Below, piece by piece: positions 23,159-34,100 of a stretch of 64,000 nucleotides of DNA. Source of the stretch: Pochonia chlamydosporia 170. Lineage: Eukaryota > Ascomycota > Sordariomycetes > Hypocreales > Clavicipitaceae. A program made the translations under genes and the position numbers. Under the pieces are notes generated by a model. That model had not been told where the DNA came from. It did not search any database and worked only from the letters and a program-made list of their open reading frames with translations. The stretch covers positions 496,001-560,000 of the forward strand of contig NW_019154043.1 in assembly GCF_001653235.2 (NCBI RefSeq), read 5' to 3'. Numbering within the stretch: the stretch's first letter is position 1; each line of letters starts with the position of its first letter.

Positions 23159-24912
23159 ATGGCGTCGCTGACTGGTTTGTTTACCCCTCCAAGCTCACCG
23201 CTGGTGGCAACTTGCTGACAATTCCATCCTCAGTCGTGGTCAAGCACCAAGGCAAAAAATATGATATCGAAATCGACCCTTCCTCGACAGGCGAAGACTT
23301 TAAGTTGCAGCTTTTCAGTCTTACCAATGTCGAGCCGGACCGACAAAAGATCCTGATCAAGGGCGGCCAGCTCAAGGATGATGCCGACATGACCAAACTG
23401 GGGCTGAAGCCCAACCAAGTAATCATGATGATGGGCACCCCTGGATCAGGCGGTGGTGATCTCGTTCGCCCAAAGGATAAGATCAAATTCGTTGAGGATA
23501 TGACCGAGGCCGAACAGGCCCAGCAAGTTGGGGCCACACCAGCTGGTTTGGTCAACCTAGGCAACACCTGCTACCTGAACTCGACCCTTCAAACACTGCG
23601 ATCAATTCCCGAACTTCAGACCTCACTGCAAAAGTACACACCCAATTCGTCAGGGCTGATGGCTGGTATGGCTTCGGCCGACCTGGCTGCTCAGTTGGCC
23701 AGCTTGTACAAAAAGATGGGCGAGACGCAGGATGCATTTCCACCCATGAACTTTCTCACTGCCCTTAGGGTTGTGTTCCCCCAGTTTGCTGAAAAGGCCA
23801 AATCAAACAACGGTTACGCCCAGCAGGATGCTGAGGAGGCATGGTCGCAAATTGTCCAGCAGTTGAGCCAGAAGGTCAAGATTAAGGAGTCCGACGATGC
23901 TCCCGACATTTCGTTTGTTGACAAGTACATGTCTGGCGAGTTTTCTTCGACTTTGGAATGCGACGAAGAGGAAGCTCGCAATGGTGGCGAGCAGGTTATC
24001 CAATCCAAGGACCAATTTTACAAGCTCAACTGCCACATCGACGGGTCTACGAACCATCTTCGAGACGGAATACTAGCGGCTCTGAGCGAAAAACTGGAAA
24101 AGAAATCAGACGTTTTGGGCCACGACGCCTCGTACACCAAAAAATCGAAAATCTCCCGCGCCCCCAAGTACTTGACGGTTCACTTTGTACGATTCTTTTG
24201 GAAGCGAGAGACGCAGAAAAAAGCCAAGATTATGCGAAAAGTCACGTTCCCACAAGAACTGGATATTGTTGAGTTTTGCTCGGATGAGCTAAAGAAGGCC
24301 CTGGTACCCGTGCGCGACAAGGTCCGCGAGGTCAGGAAGGATGAGGAAGACATTGAGCGGGCTCGCAAGCGTCGTAAGAAGAACAACAATGACGACGTGG
24401 GTGATATTCCTGGCGGTGCTGGATTGCCTTCGGAGAAGGAGAAGAAGGAAAAGAAGGACAAAGAGGTTGAGAAGAAACCGGAGACGTCTGCCGATGGAGA
24501 CACCGAGATGGGTGAGACATACAAGACGGATGCGGAAATTGACGCGGAAAAGAATGCCGCCCTTCTCGCTGCTAAGAAGGAATTGAACGCCTTGATTGAC
24601 CCGGCACTTCGCAACGATGACGGCGCCAACCAATCTGGATTGTATGAGCTTCGTGGTGTCGTAACTCACCAAGGCGCCAGTGCAGACAGCGGCCACTACA
24701 CATCCTATGTCAAGAAGTCAGCACCTATTGATCCCAAAACCGGCAAGAAAGGCGAGGAAGACGGCAAGTGGTGGTGGTTTAACGACGACAAAGTGACTGA
24801 GGTTACTGTTGACAAGGTTGAGGCGTTGGCTGGTGGAGGCGAATCGCACTCTGCGTTGATTTTGCTGTACAAGGCTGTTCCCTTGCCATCATCAGAAGGG
24901 ACTCTGGAGTAA
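23159..24912 (+). CDS. ubp6: Proteasome-associated ubiquitin-specific protease Ubp6/USP14
   Basis: Two exons, a 16-nt first exon (23159-23174, ATG in AACCATGGCG) and 23234-24912, joined over a 59-nt intron, give 564 residues. Residues 1-75 form the ubiquitin-like domain that docks on the 19S subunit Rpn1 (KILIKGGQLKDD, KPNQVIMMMG). The USP catalytic domain starts at about 107 with GLVNLGNTCYLNST, placing the nucleophile at Cys118, the same number as in yeast Ubp6. The QQDAEE box lies near 220, and DSGHYTSYV near 490 holds the catalytic His. A charged Lys/Glu-rich insertion at about 395-445 is likely disordered and is typical for filamentous fungi. The enzyme trims ubiquitin from proteasome-bound substrates in nucleus and cytosol and delays degradation. 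It is divergent from ARPC4 and convergent with the small membrane protein gene. Confidence 0.95.
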
Positions 24913-25130
24913 ATGAGCAGGTTGGGTAGCTTGACGACGATATGCGAACATGAACTGCAATAGACGGGCAAAATACCTGGCGAGCGGCGACTTTAGCACA
25001 GTGTAAGACAGCATCAAATGGGAATAAATAACAAAACTTGTCAAAACCTCATTGTACATGTATACGGGTATCTCTCAAACGCCATCCATGGATCATATAA
25101 TACAGTATCACCTCACTCGTTCACACATCA

Positions 25131-25771
25131 TCATTTCGACCCTTTATCCTCCCGTTCCCGAACCCGCTCCCGAAACAAGTCCAGTTTCTTCTCCAATCCC
25201 ACCTTTTGCTGCACCAAATGTCCCCTTTGCACCTCCAAAATAGCAATCTGGTCGGCCGTAGACGTCCCCCTAAATTCCTTGATTGCCTGCCCAATCCCAC
25301 ATTAGCAGCCATCCGAATTGCGAGCAAAGCGAAAATCCCTACCTCTCCCTTTTGTTTATCCGTCTTCAACTGCGCACCCGTAATGGCGCCGACACATATC
25401 ACGGCCGCTATGGCTACCGACCACACGCCTCTTCTGAACTTTTCCTGTCTGGTCCACTGGTATGCCATTTTGCGCAGAAGTCACCAGAATTCGCGCCAGA
25501 TTTGCTCCGCCTTCTTTTGTCGTTGGGCCGGTGTCATGCGCTCCGGGGATTCGGATTCAGGCCACAGCGCTGTGAGGGATTCTCGGTTGAAGAGCGCTTC
25601 GGTTAGAGGACGGGTGGGCGATTCGGAGCGCGAGCGTAACGTTGAGGAGGCGTGTCTTAGGCGTGGGCGAGAGGGCGGCGGTAGGGGAAGTGATGGTCGC
25701 TTGGGGAGGATGGCGAGCTCGACTGCGTTGGATGGGAATTTGGTGGATGAATGGGTGTGAGTTGGCGACAT
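25131..25771 (-). pseudogene. Small membrane/coiled-coil protein gene with in-frame TGA
   Basis: Reading from the ATG at 25771, one frame runs through 25343, a 56-nt intron (25287-25342, donor GTAGGG) and 25286-25131, for 194 codons, but codon 97 (25483-25481) is TGA. Upstream, 96 residues are Ser/Pro-rich then end MTPAQRQKKAEQIWREFW. Downstream, in the same frame, follow LLRKMAYQWTRQEKFRRG, a membrane segment (VWSVAIAAVICVGAITGAQL) and a helical, charged C-terminus (QIAILEVQRGHLVQQKVGLE). The two halves read as one protein. No GT-AG intron that removes the TGA keeps frame with a normal length. It may be a recent nonsense mutation (GGA to TGA fits FW-G-LLRK), programmed readthrough (TGA followed by C), a second start at Met102 (25468), or a sequence error. 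The family is not recognised; a mitochondrial or ER single-pass protein is a guess. Confidence 0.55.
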
Positions 25772-27365
25772 GGTTGGTGGTTGATGGGTGGGATATGACT
25801 AAGCGATGTTGATGGAGAATGGGTGATGAGATGTAGGAGGAGAACTGGGATTAAATATTGGGGAAGAAAAGAGGTTTTATTATATTTGATGAACGGAATT
25901 TACTTTAATTAACTATTTTTTTCTCGTCAGGGGACTCTGTATTCGCATCGTTGGCATTTCATCGCATCTATTCTCGCGTCAGCGCTGTGACAAAATGCCC
26001 CGCCTGAAACGTCAAAGCCGCGAGAGGAGATCAGCGTGGTTTCGCTTCGTTCCGTCTCGTTTCACTAGAGTGAGGTGATGGTGTTGAAACTTTGGGGATG
26101 GAGATCTGGGGCGCGTTTTGGAGTCGATGTATTTATTATTAACCTGGAGGTCGTCCTTGGTCGAGTTGTGTTGCAGCTGTTGGATGCAAGTCGTGAGGCT
26201 GCGTGCCTGATGGAGGCAAATGGATGATACATGACACTTACGGAGTACCATGGACAGCTACGTTTGGGTCCTTCTTAGGTCTTGCACCATCTGTTTCTTT
26301 TTTTCTTTCTATTTTAAGGGAGAAATTGATCTCATGATCTTCTACGGTCAATCCTCCTGCTTCCCGTTCTATCAGGACTGGGTAAACATTCGTGGTTGAC
26401 TTGCATGCAAGTGCTCGGCCGTTGCAGATTTTGGAAACATGTTTGAAACACCAAGCGAGTTGACTTGCGCCGATGACGGACAAAACTGCAGGCGAAGGAA
26501 TGCACATGTACGCCGTGCGGTGCATACGGATAGGTGCGTGCGCTGGATACTTGCTGAGGTCCGTTGTGCTCGGTACTGGTTTGCATGGAGATGCTGGAAA
26601 TAAGGGCATTCTGTGTCAACATGAAGTGGTTGTGCCGAGTTGAGTTGAGTCAAGTTTGTTGAGGAGATGTATGCTGCATGCTGCATCTTGTGGCTCGGAT
26701 TTGTGACGACTTTCATTATTAACCCGGTTTTTAACGAGTGTGCACCAACGAGGTAGAGGTCCATGCTGACGGTGTGTTATGGCTGTCGCGCTTGTTATTT
26801 AATTGCTTTCTAAGAAGTACTGTACCTACCGTGCTTTGTGATGGTTAGTAAAGGATGACAACTTGATGTTAAATGACCACAATGCATCAAATGAGATAGA
26901 GATAGAAACGTCTGGTTGTTATAATTAGCCGCATCGGGCGAATGACGCCGAGGTCCACATAAGCTAAGCCCCAGACGATCCGGAGCTTGAGCTTGAGCTC
27001 TTGCTCTTGCTTGCAAGTCTGGCTGGTCTGGTCTGGTCTGGTGCCTTTGAGTTTGGCTTCTGCCCCTCCATGCATCGAATCCTCATCAATTCTATCAATT
27101 CCATCATCTCCCCGCCTTGGATACTTCACATCACACAGCCAGGCCAGGATAAATAGGTGGCATCAATTTTTATCTTTTCTCATTCCTTCATCCGTGCGCA
27201 TTCAATCATCACACCCGGGTCTTTCCTAATTGCTTACTGTCCTGGAGACAACCCCCGGCCACAGTCATCAACTCATCCATCAGATCAGTCACCCTGCATC
27301 CGGAGCATCCCCAACCACCAACCACCAACCACCAACAAGCCGGCATCGACACAGTCGCAACAACC
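25772..27365. promoter_or_regulatory. Divergent upstream region before the Shb17-like gene
   Basis: 1.6 kb between two start codons facing away from each other. The 290 nt before the phosphatase ATG lack sense ATGs and include a CCAACCA heptamer repeat. GGTCTGGTCTGG units occur at 27022-27043. No gene seen; minus-strand frames at 26238-26764 look random. Confidence 0.5.
27310..27338. repeat. CCAACCA heptamer repeat in the shb17 leader
   Basis: Three perfect CCAACCA copies followed by CCAACAA, 28 bp before the start codon of the phosphatase gene. Confidence 0.7.
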
Positions 27366-28865
27366 ATGACAGCGCCTCGATTGTTCCTCGTCCGCCACGG
27401 CGAAACAGAATGGTCCCTCAGCGGCAAACACACGGGCCGTACCGACATCCCCCTTACTGCCAATGGCGAGAAACGAGTCCGCGCAACAGGCAAGGCCCTT
27501 GTTGGCCGTGATCGCCTCATTGTGCCTCAAAAGCTGGTACACATGTAAGCATAAGCAAAGCCCAGGCATTACGCAACACACTGCACTGCACCATATCCCA
27601 CCCCAGCCCCCTTCAATTTTCAACCTTGACCACATTGACACTCCCCGACTTGATTTCGAACCCTGGGAACATGCCTGTCGCCAAGGTTCCCCGCGCAGAC
27701 AAACCAGACAGGATGCTCTCGGTGTACGAAAGCTGCATTGGCCCACGATATTCGCTGCAACCTGCTTCCATGGCCAGGGTTAAAAAAACCTGGATATCAC
27801 CCACATACCGCCTTTTTACACGAGCAATAAACGCCCGGGATGTCGTCTGCTTCCCGAGCCGTGTCAAGATACATACAGACGGGCCATCTACATGTAACCT
27901 TGTAGAACGGGCCGCCTGCATGTTCACACATGTGACGCTATTCCGCTCACGCCCCCCTCCTATACCACATTCCTCAACCTTATAATACCACAATGTTATC
28001 AACCATCTAGGCGTTCTGGATGGAGCCACGATGTTCACTGCATGCATCAACATCCGGCCCCATCCTTCCCTCACTGCATTTGTCCTGCACGCCGCCCCAG
28101 CAGGCAAACGAAAAGAACGAGAACCAAGAAAAAATACACACGAAACTAACTAACCCCTTTACTCTTGCAGCTACGTCTCGCCACGGAAACGGGCCCAACG
28201 AACTTTTGAGTTGATAAATTTAGGAATATCAGGTGATTTGCCGTGGGAGGCACACGGCGAAAGTACCGAGCAAGGGTTGGAATGCGATGCAAAGGTCCAA
28301 GTGACAGACGACGTGAGGGAGTGGGACTACGGTGACTACGAGGGCATCACGTCGCCCGAGATTCGCAAGATACGCGCCGACCAGGGCATACAGGGGACAT
28401 GGGATATCTGGAAGGACGGATGTCCTGGCGGCGAGTATGCACAATGCTCCCAACCACCCCGGCACCCAAACCAAACCAAACCACTTCCATTTGATAATGC
28501 TGACTGTATTGCCAGGAGCCCGGAACAAATCACCGAGCGTCTGGACCGCCTGATTCACGAGATACGCGAGAAATGGCACAAACCTGCCATTGGACAGCCC
28601 AAGGACCAGAACGTCCATGGAGACGTGCTGATTGTAGCCCATGGCCATATTCTTCGTGCATTGGCAATGCGATGGGCGGGCAAGTCGTTGCAGGACGGGC
28701 CTGCCTTTTTGCTGGAGGCTGGTGGCGTAGGCATCCTGAGGTATGTGTGTCTGTAGAGATTTCGGTGGTATTTGTGCTAACAGGTGTAGTTATGAGCACC
28801 ATAGATTGGAGGAGCCGGCTATTTTGTTGGGCGGTGCGTTTGTGGTTGATGTTGAGGGCAAGTGA
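27366..28865 (+). CDS. shb17: Histidine-phosphatase, sedoheptulose-1,7-bisphosphatase Shb17-like
   Basis: Four exons (27366-27544, 28171-28434, 28516-28740, 28790-28865) give 247 residues; yeast Shb17 has 271. The N-terminal [11 protein letters not shown] holds catalytic His11, [10 protein letters not shown] follows, exon 2 opens [14 protein letters not shown], and [10 protein letters not shown] and [12 protein letters not shown] give the acid/base and substrate loop. His190 lies in [12 protein letters not shown], and the protein ends [21 protein letters not shown] as in Shb17. The yeast enzyme dephosphorylates sedoheptulose-1,7-bisphosphate to feed ribose-phosphate synthesis in the cytosol. 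The frame between the two His motifs is continuous, so activity is expected. Intron 1 is 626 nt, roughly ten times the local norm, with a standard branch (CTAACTAAC) and CTTGCAG acceptor. Confidence 0.9.
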
Positions 28866-29098
28866 GATGTAGAGGCAGATATAGATGGTTTGGCGTATGA
28901 TATAGAGCAGATTGACAGACCATATGAAGGACATGACGAACATTGCCATTTTGAGATATAAGCCAGAATTCCACACTTTGTTTCGTTCCAATGCATTGCA
29001 CGTCAATCATGAAGTTTGCATCGCGTCATCTTGCCATATAGAAACGCGTCGTTAACCAGAACGAATCACAGACCTAGTATCCTCTACCCAGGCCGATC
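28866..29098. other. 3' flank of the phosphatase gene
   Basis: The convergent intergenic region begins here. No gene; ends at the heptamer array. Confidence 0.4.
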
Positions 29099-29242
29099 TG
29101 TAGGTTGTAGGTTGTAGGTTGTAGGTTGTAGGTTGTAGGTTGTAGAGGTTGTAGGTTGTAGGTTGTAGGTTGTAGGTTGTAGGTTGTAGGTTGTAGGTTG
29201 TAGGTTGTAGGTTGTAGGTTGTAGGTTGTAGGTTGTAGGTTA
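29099..29242. repeat. TTGTAGG heptamer minisatellite
   Basis: About 19 tandem copies of a 7-bp unit (TAGGTTG in the register starting 29101), perfect except for one 9-bp unit (TAGAGGTTG) at 29143-29151. It lies in the convergent intergenic space between the Shb17-like and methyltransferase genes, so it is not in a promoter. The G-rich strand is the plus strand; the unit differs from the fungal telomere repeat TTAGGG. Confidence 0.95.
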
Positions 29243-30142
29243 CAAGACGTCCAAGCTACCTGAGTATTGTCCCTGCGAGCTGGTATCCATCAAACATGTT
29301 TCTGCCTCAACTCAGACATATATCAAAAACAGGTACTTACCACCTCATGAACTCTCATGACAAAATGGGCTGCCAGTCTTGGAATCATCGCAAGTCAACG
29401 AAGCACGATTCATAGTAATAGTGCACACGGCTAGGCCCCCACCTTATCCAGAATACTTTCATCGTACAAGGCGTCAACGCGTGTTCGACATTGTCAACTG
29501 TGTTTTGACCTGATATCCCAGGGAAGCAGTGATCATCTTGTCCGCAGCCATAAAGTTATCAAGGCCACTTGTCGAGTCTACTAATGCTTGCCACTTGCTG
29601 CACTCACCTCGAGGCTATAACCAACTTACCTGATGGAGAATTGCCAACTCTGACAGCCCCCCGGTCTTAGATATGCTTCCTCCATGACTTGCTTGACACG
29701 CACCATACAGTGCATCTTGGATGTGCAATCAAATCAACCCAGTTGAACTAGTCCCGACTAACACAGCTAGTATAACTTGGTGTGAACTACATGGCTGAGG
29801 CTGAATGTGAGTCCCGCATTCGATGATAATTGTTTAGAAATGACGGGAATGGGAAGGGACAAAAGGTGCGGCTGCATGAGGGGTAAGTGCAAAGTAGGTG
29901 CACGGGAGCCGGAAACTCAGCCGCAAGACATACATCAGCGAACATCGTATTCAGGAAATCATGAGAAAACATTCGTCGTCATTCGTAGGATAAAATTGGA
30001 ATCTACCGCTATGCCACCAGACCGTCTATGTATGCTCACTAATCATGACCAACCAATAAACCAACCAACCCAATGCCACTGTCCGCGGTCAAACCAACAC
30101 TTAGTTATGTCATGACGCATCTTCACGTCCAAACTTTTTTTT
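29243..30142. other. Intergenic, 3' flank of the methyltransferase gene
   Basis: 900 bp with no supported gene. Short frames on both strands lack protein-like pattern. Confidence 0.45.
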
Positions 30143-31164
30143 TCAAATCTGAGCACTGATCCCCTCCTTCTCCCCGCTTGCGAAAAATACCCTTCGGACC
30201 ATGTGCTTGCCTTCCCCGTGGGCATGGTCAAACGAAATGTCAGAGCTCATTTCCTCGTAGTGAAAGTTCTTGCCGACGCCGGCCCCGTCAAAAATGGTCT
30301 TGACCTGATCCTCTGTGAAGCCGTGGTGGCGAACACCCCTCGACGCGGAGTGGTACTCCACCGGCGCGTGGCTGATAAAGTCGACTATGAAGAAGGCTCC
30401 GCCGGGTCGAAGGCGCTCTGCCAGTCTTTTGGCGGCTAGGTCGCAGTCGTCGACGTGGTGGAAGCCCAGGCCAACGCCTGCCATGTCAAAGTTGAAGAAG
30501 TTGGGGGATGAGAATGCTGCGGGGGAGGGGTCCTCAGGCGAGATGAGATTGCCCACGTATGCGATGCGCTTGTCGGAGTGGCCCTGGTACGAATAGTTAG
30601 GTGGCTATTTTTCTTCGTTTGTACTTAGACTTGATGGGAGGTGTTTGGGACGTACGTCGGCTTTTGCTTTGGCGTTGTATTGTTGGACCATGGACTCGGA
30701 TATATCGACGCCCACGCACTGACTTAGTTGGTCTCCGAGGGCCTTTAGGTATTGTTAGAACAATGACGTAGCTGAGGGTGAGTCCACCAAGATGGACAAG
30801 AGCTTGCGATTTACCTTTGTCACAAGCCCGGTTCCGCAGGCATAGTCGAGGAGACGGCCGCCTTGCTGGAGACCGAGCGAGGTGGCTCGTGTTCGAAGTT
30901 CGTCTTGGAGCCTGTTTACGGTTGCTTGATACCTCCGGTCATAGTCCGGTGCGAGCTTGCTATTTGCAAATAGTGTCAGCAATGTTGCTCGGAAGAAACA
31001 CCGACAGCCAGTGGTGAAGGGCGATAAGACGGCACGGGGCCAAACTCCGTGCAGCTTTGCATATGGTAGATTCTGATTCATGGTGATGCTTTTCTCCAAG
31101 TTTCCGATTCTAGCAACAAGACTTACTTGAAAAACGCCTGGTTAAGAGAGGTAGTATCGGACAT
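30143..31164 (-). CDS. Class I SAM-dependent methyltransferase
   Basis: Four exons (31164-31127, 30959-30815, 30742-30656, 30583-30143; introns 167, 72 and 72 nt) give 236 residues. The start ATG opens MSDTTSLNQAFFN. SAM-binding motif I is LLDYACGTG at residues 49-57, with the acidic end of beta-2 in CVGVDISESMV; motif post-II is FDMAGVGLGFHHVDD, and LRPGGAFFIVDF is motif III. This arrangement matches small-molecule (UbiE/Methyltransf-11/25-like) enzymes found widely in fungi; the substrate is not predictable. The first intron is longer than average and contains an alternative in-frame start, so the N-terminus is the least certain part. The 5' end faces the long gene-poor region. Confidence 0.82.
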
Positions 31165-34100
31165 GGTAACAGCTTTACGACCTGATGATGATGGGGAAAG
31201 TGTAAATCGTAAATCGTAAACCGTCGAGGGTTGGTCATGCAATGGTGTCTGATTGGTACGATGCAAAAAGCCACTGACTGCATTTATCTTCAACGTGTTT
31301 GCCAGGATGCGCCGCCTTCTTATATCGATCCGTGGCGGACACTTCTCGGGAGGTTTTTGCCTTAGTTGGTGTTTTTGGCGTCATCAGCACTAGTCTTCAA
31401 GGTTCTCAAGTTGCCGAAAGGGCGGGACGATGCATGTGTGCATTTGGCACATTCACGTATGGCCGAGTGGATGAGCGATTGAAGAACCGCCGAACATCAG
31501 GAACTGATTGGCATATTTGGTTGGTACGGGGATAAACAAGCCAGACTAGGTACTTGAGTATGACGTGGGAGATTCGTCAGTCCAAAAGCCGGCGTTTGTT
31601 CTTGGATTGTTTGCTGTGGGTGGAGTGATGATTGTTGATGGAGCCCAAAAAAAAAAAGGCGAGATCCGAAGTGAGCGAGAACTGAACTCGCACCTCAGAA
31701 GAGCCTGCCCGTCAATCATAGGCTCATAGCATGCTTCTATCCAATTGCCCGCCTGCCTTCAATGTTCCTGCCTGATCCAGTTTCCATCTGAGTGTCCCAC
31801 CCCCACCAACTTCGAAGCCCACCAGACAGCTTCCCCCATCTTCTGCTCGCTTCGACTGTGAAGCAAAACAATCCAAGCCTTGAAGTCCACCTCCATGTCG
31901 TCCGTCATCAACAGACACTGAATACAAACTGGCTCTTGCCGCCGGTTCAGTCCGCCATTGTCACCATCGCTGTGAATAGTTGGCGCTGCGAAACTTATGC
32001 GTCTCTCTACCTACCACCTGCATTAAATTCGATCGATGAAAATGCCTCGTCTATCCTCCTCCCCTTGGACAAGTCACTCTCACAAGGTTGTGCATGTTCG
32101 CCAACAACATCCAACCCTGAGAACAAACCATTTCACAGCCCCTGCACGGGAGTGCGAATCAGAGATTGCCACAGCCATGATAAATCATCGAACTAGACAG
32201 TCATTACCTTTACCCGCGCACAGTCACTTGTCATAGCATCTCGATTTAAGCCAAAGCATGCGGGATTCCGGGCTTTGTTCGCCTAGACTACAGTTGGACG
32301 GACATGGTTTGATCATGACGGATTCGCCTGCCCTTCAACGGAGAGAGTATGTGGTGGGATGAGGAACTCGAAACGTGTCTGTGGTGGGACAGGTCGTCTT
32401 CAGACCAAATTGACGGTGCTACTTCTTGCGGACTACTGAGAAAGTCGACAAATACAAGATGCCTTGCATGTACAAGAACTGCAACTCCAGTTTTATTCCT
32501 GACCTGTCAACAGTTTGTACACTTCAGGAGCAGTTAAGATGTTTGTAGATAGTGACACGGCTGAGCACATTGTGATACCATTCCGTTGATTTATCAAACG
32601 CAACTCGAACAGCCGACTGCACTTGTCCCGTGAATATCTTCTCCATTGAGAGCCGTGTCTCAACAGCACGGTAGGGTCATGATCCATTCGTTCAACAATT
32701 GGTACGGGACGACCGCCGTCGTGACCCGTCCGATCTCGCGGGTCGTCTTCTCCAAGATGCCAAGGAGTAATCATAGCATAGTGGGCAAAGAGATGATTTC
32801 TTGAAGCACGACACGAAAAGAAGTCACTCCAGGTTTCCCACTAGTTTCGGCAACGGATGCTCTACATTTTACCGGGTGCGGAATCAACTTATCCCAGTGT
32901 CCACCTGCCATGATGCACAAGTGTCCCTGATGAGAATTTCATGGACTGACTGCCAACAGTCTTACGCAGCGAATTCAGTAGTTCACTGCCCAAAATGGTG
33001 CTGACGCACCAGGCCGTTCTCTGAATTTTGGCAGTCCAGTCTTTGGGTCGGAGCACTGGAAGCTGCCCGCCAGCTTGATATTCGCACAACTTACCCCGGT
33101 TTGAGGCGCATCCGTAAAATACTTCCAGCGAGGCAGGTAATCGCTTGACACTATCCCCATTTTGTCACTACACTATAAGCTTCACTAGAGCCCTGACTTG
33201 TTTCCCAATTTGAGACCTATTAAATCGCCAGCTTTTAAGCTGTTGATCGACGGCAGGGCACCGTGCCGCCCATATGAAGCGCGATGCTGCATATGGGACC
33301 TTGATTTATCCCATGAGCTCAATGCACCGGGTTTAGCTTTTGCTGCTATCATGAGTTTGTGCCACGACTCGTCGTTGCGCTCTCATAAACACCAAAACCA
33401 GCCGGTGGATGTCGGAAAGTCTGGGAGTCGGGTGTGGCTGGGTGCCAACTCTGAAAGTGAGAGGAGTACTGATTAATTACAAGTCGCCTGCAGAATGAAA
33501 ATCATCATGTGTTGATGAGCGAAAATATTGCAAGGTAATGCATTGCACAACAAACTGCAACAACCGCAGGCTGGGGCTCTTTTGCGAAACATTCTGTGTC
33601 TATTGCCCAAGAGAAAACTGCTGTGCCGCACTGCGCTCACAACTGGCACGTCGGAAGTGGCTGGTTCACATGACTTCGTCTGTCTGTGTTGTTTGTCGCA
33701 GATGTCTTGTCCGAATTTGTTTCCTCGCACATTGACCGCGGCATTTTCCCTCGAGGCTTGATTGCAGCACCCTTGACCAGCAAGGTTTACCCAGTTCTTG
33801 CATATCAAAGTACCTGCTACCACCGTGAATGAATAGGGCCAACTGGTGTGACAGCAACGGGAAAAACAACGCCCGTTAGTGTCCTGTGCAAGACTGGCAT
33901 GCTGCATGGTGCGGGCATCGAAACGTGGCGGGTTTCTATACGCATACAACTGGTGAAGGACCAGGATGCGAATGCATCTGTCAGCTTCTGCCCATGGACA
34001 CTAGCAGTATCAGCCGATCACGGGTGATCATGCAGCTGCAGGAGCGCACCGTTCCGTGCCCCAACTAAAATTTTCGTTCCCATGTGGTCCGTTGTCCGTT

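Noticed and set aside
27613..28107. Possible nested gene in the long Shb17 intron (minus, 164 codons)
   Set aside because: No family resemblance; it overlaps plus-strand frames equally well and only runs through intron sequence.
29099..29242. CRISPR array or internal telomere tract
   Set aside because: Units are directly tandem without spacers, the organism is a fungus, and the unit is not TTAGGG.
31675..31695. Perfect 5-bp hairpin resembling a tRNA T-arm (minus strand)
   Set aside because: Loop is TTCAGTT rather than TTCRANY and no matching 5' acceptor stem lies at tRNA distance.
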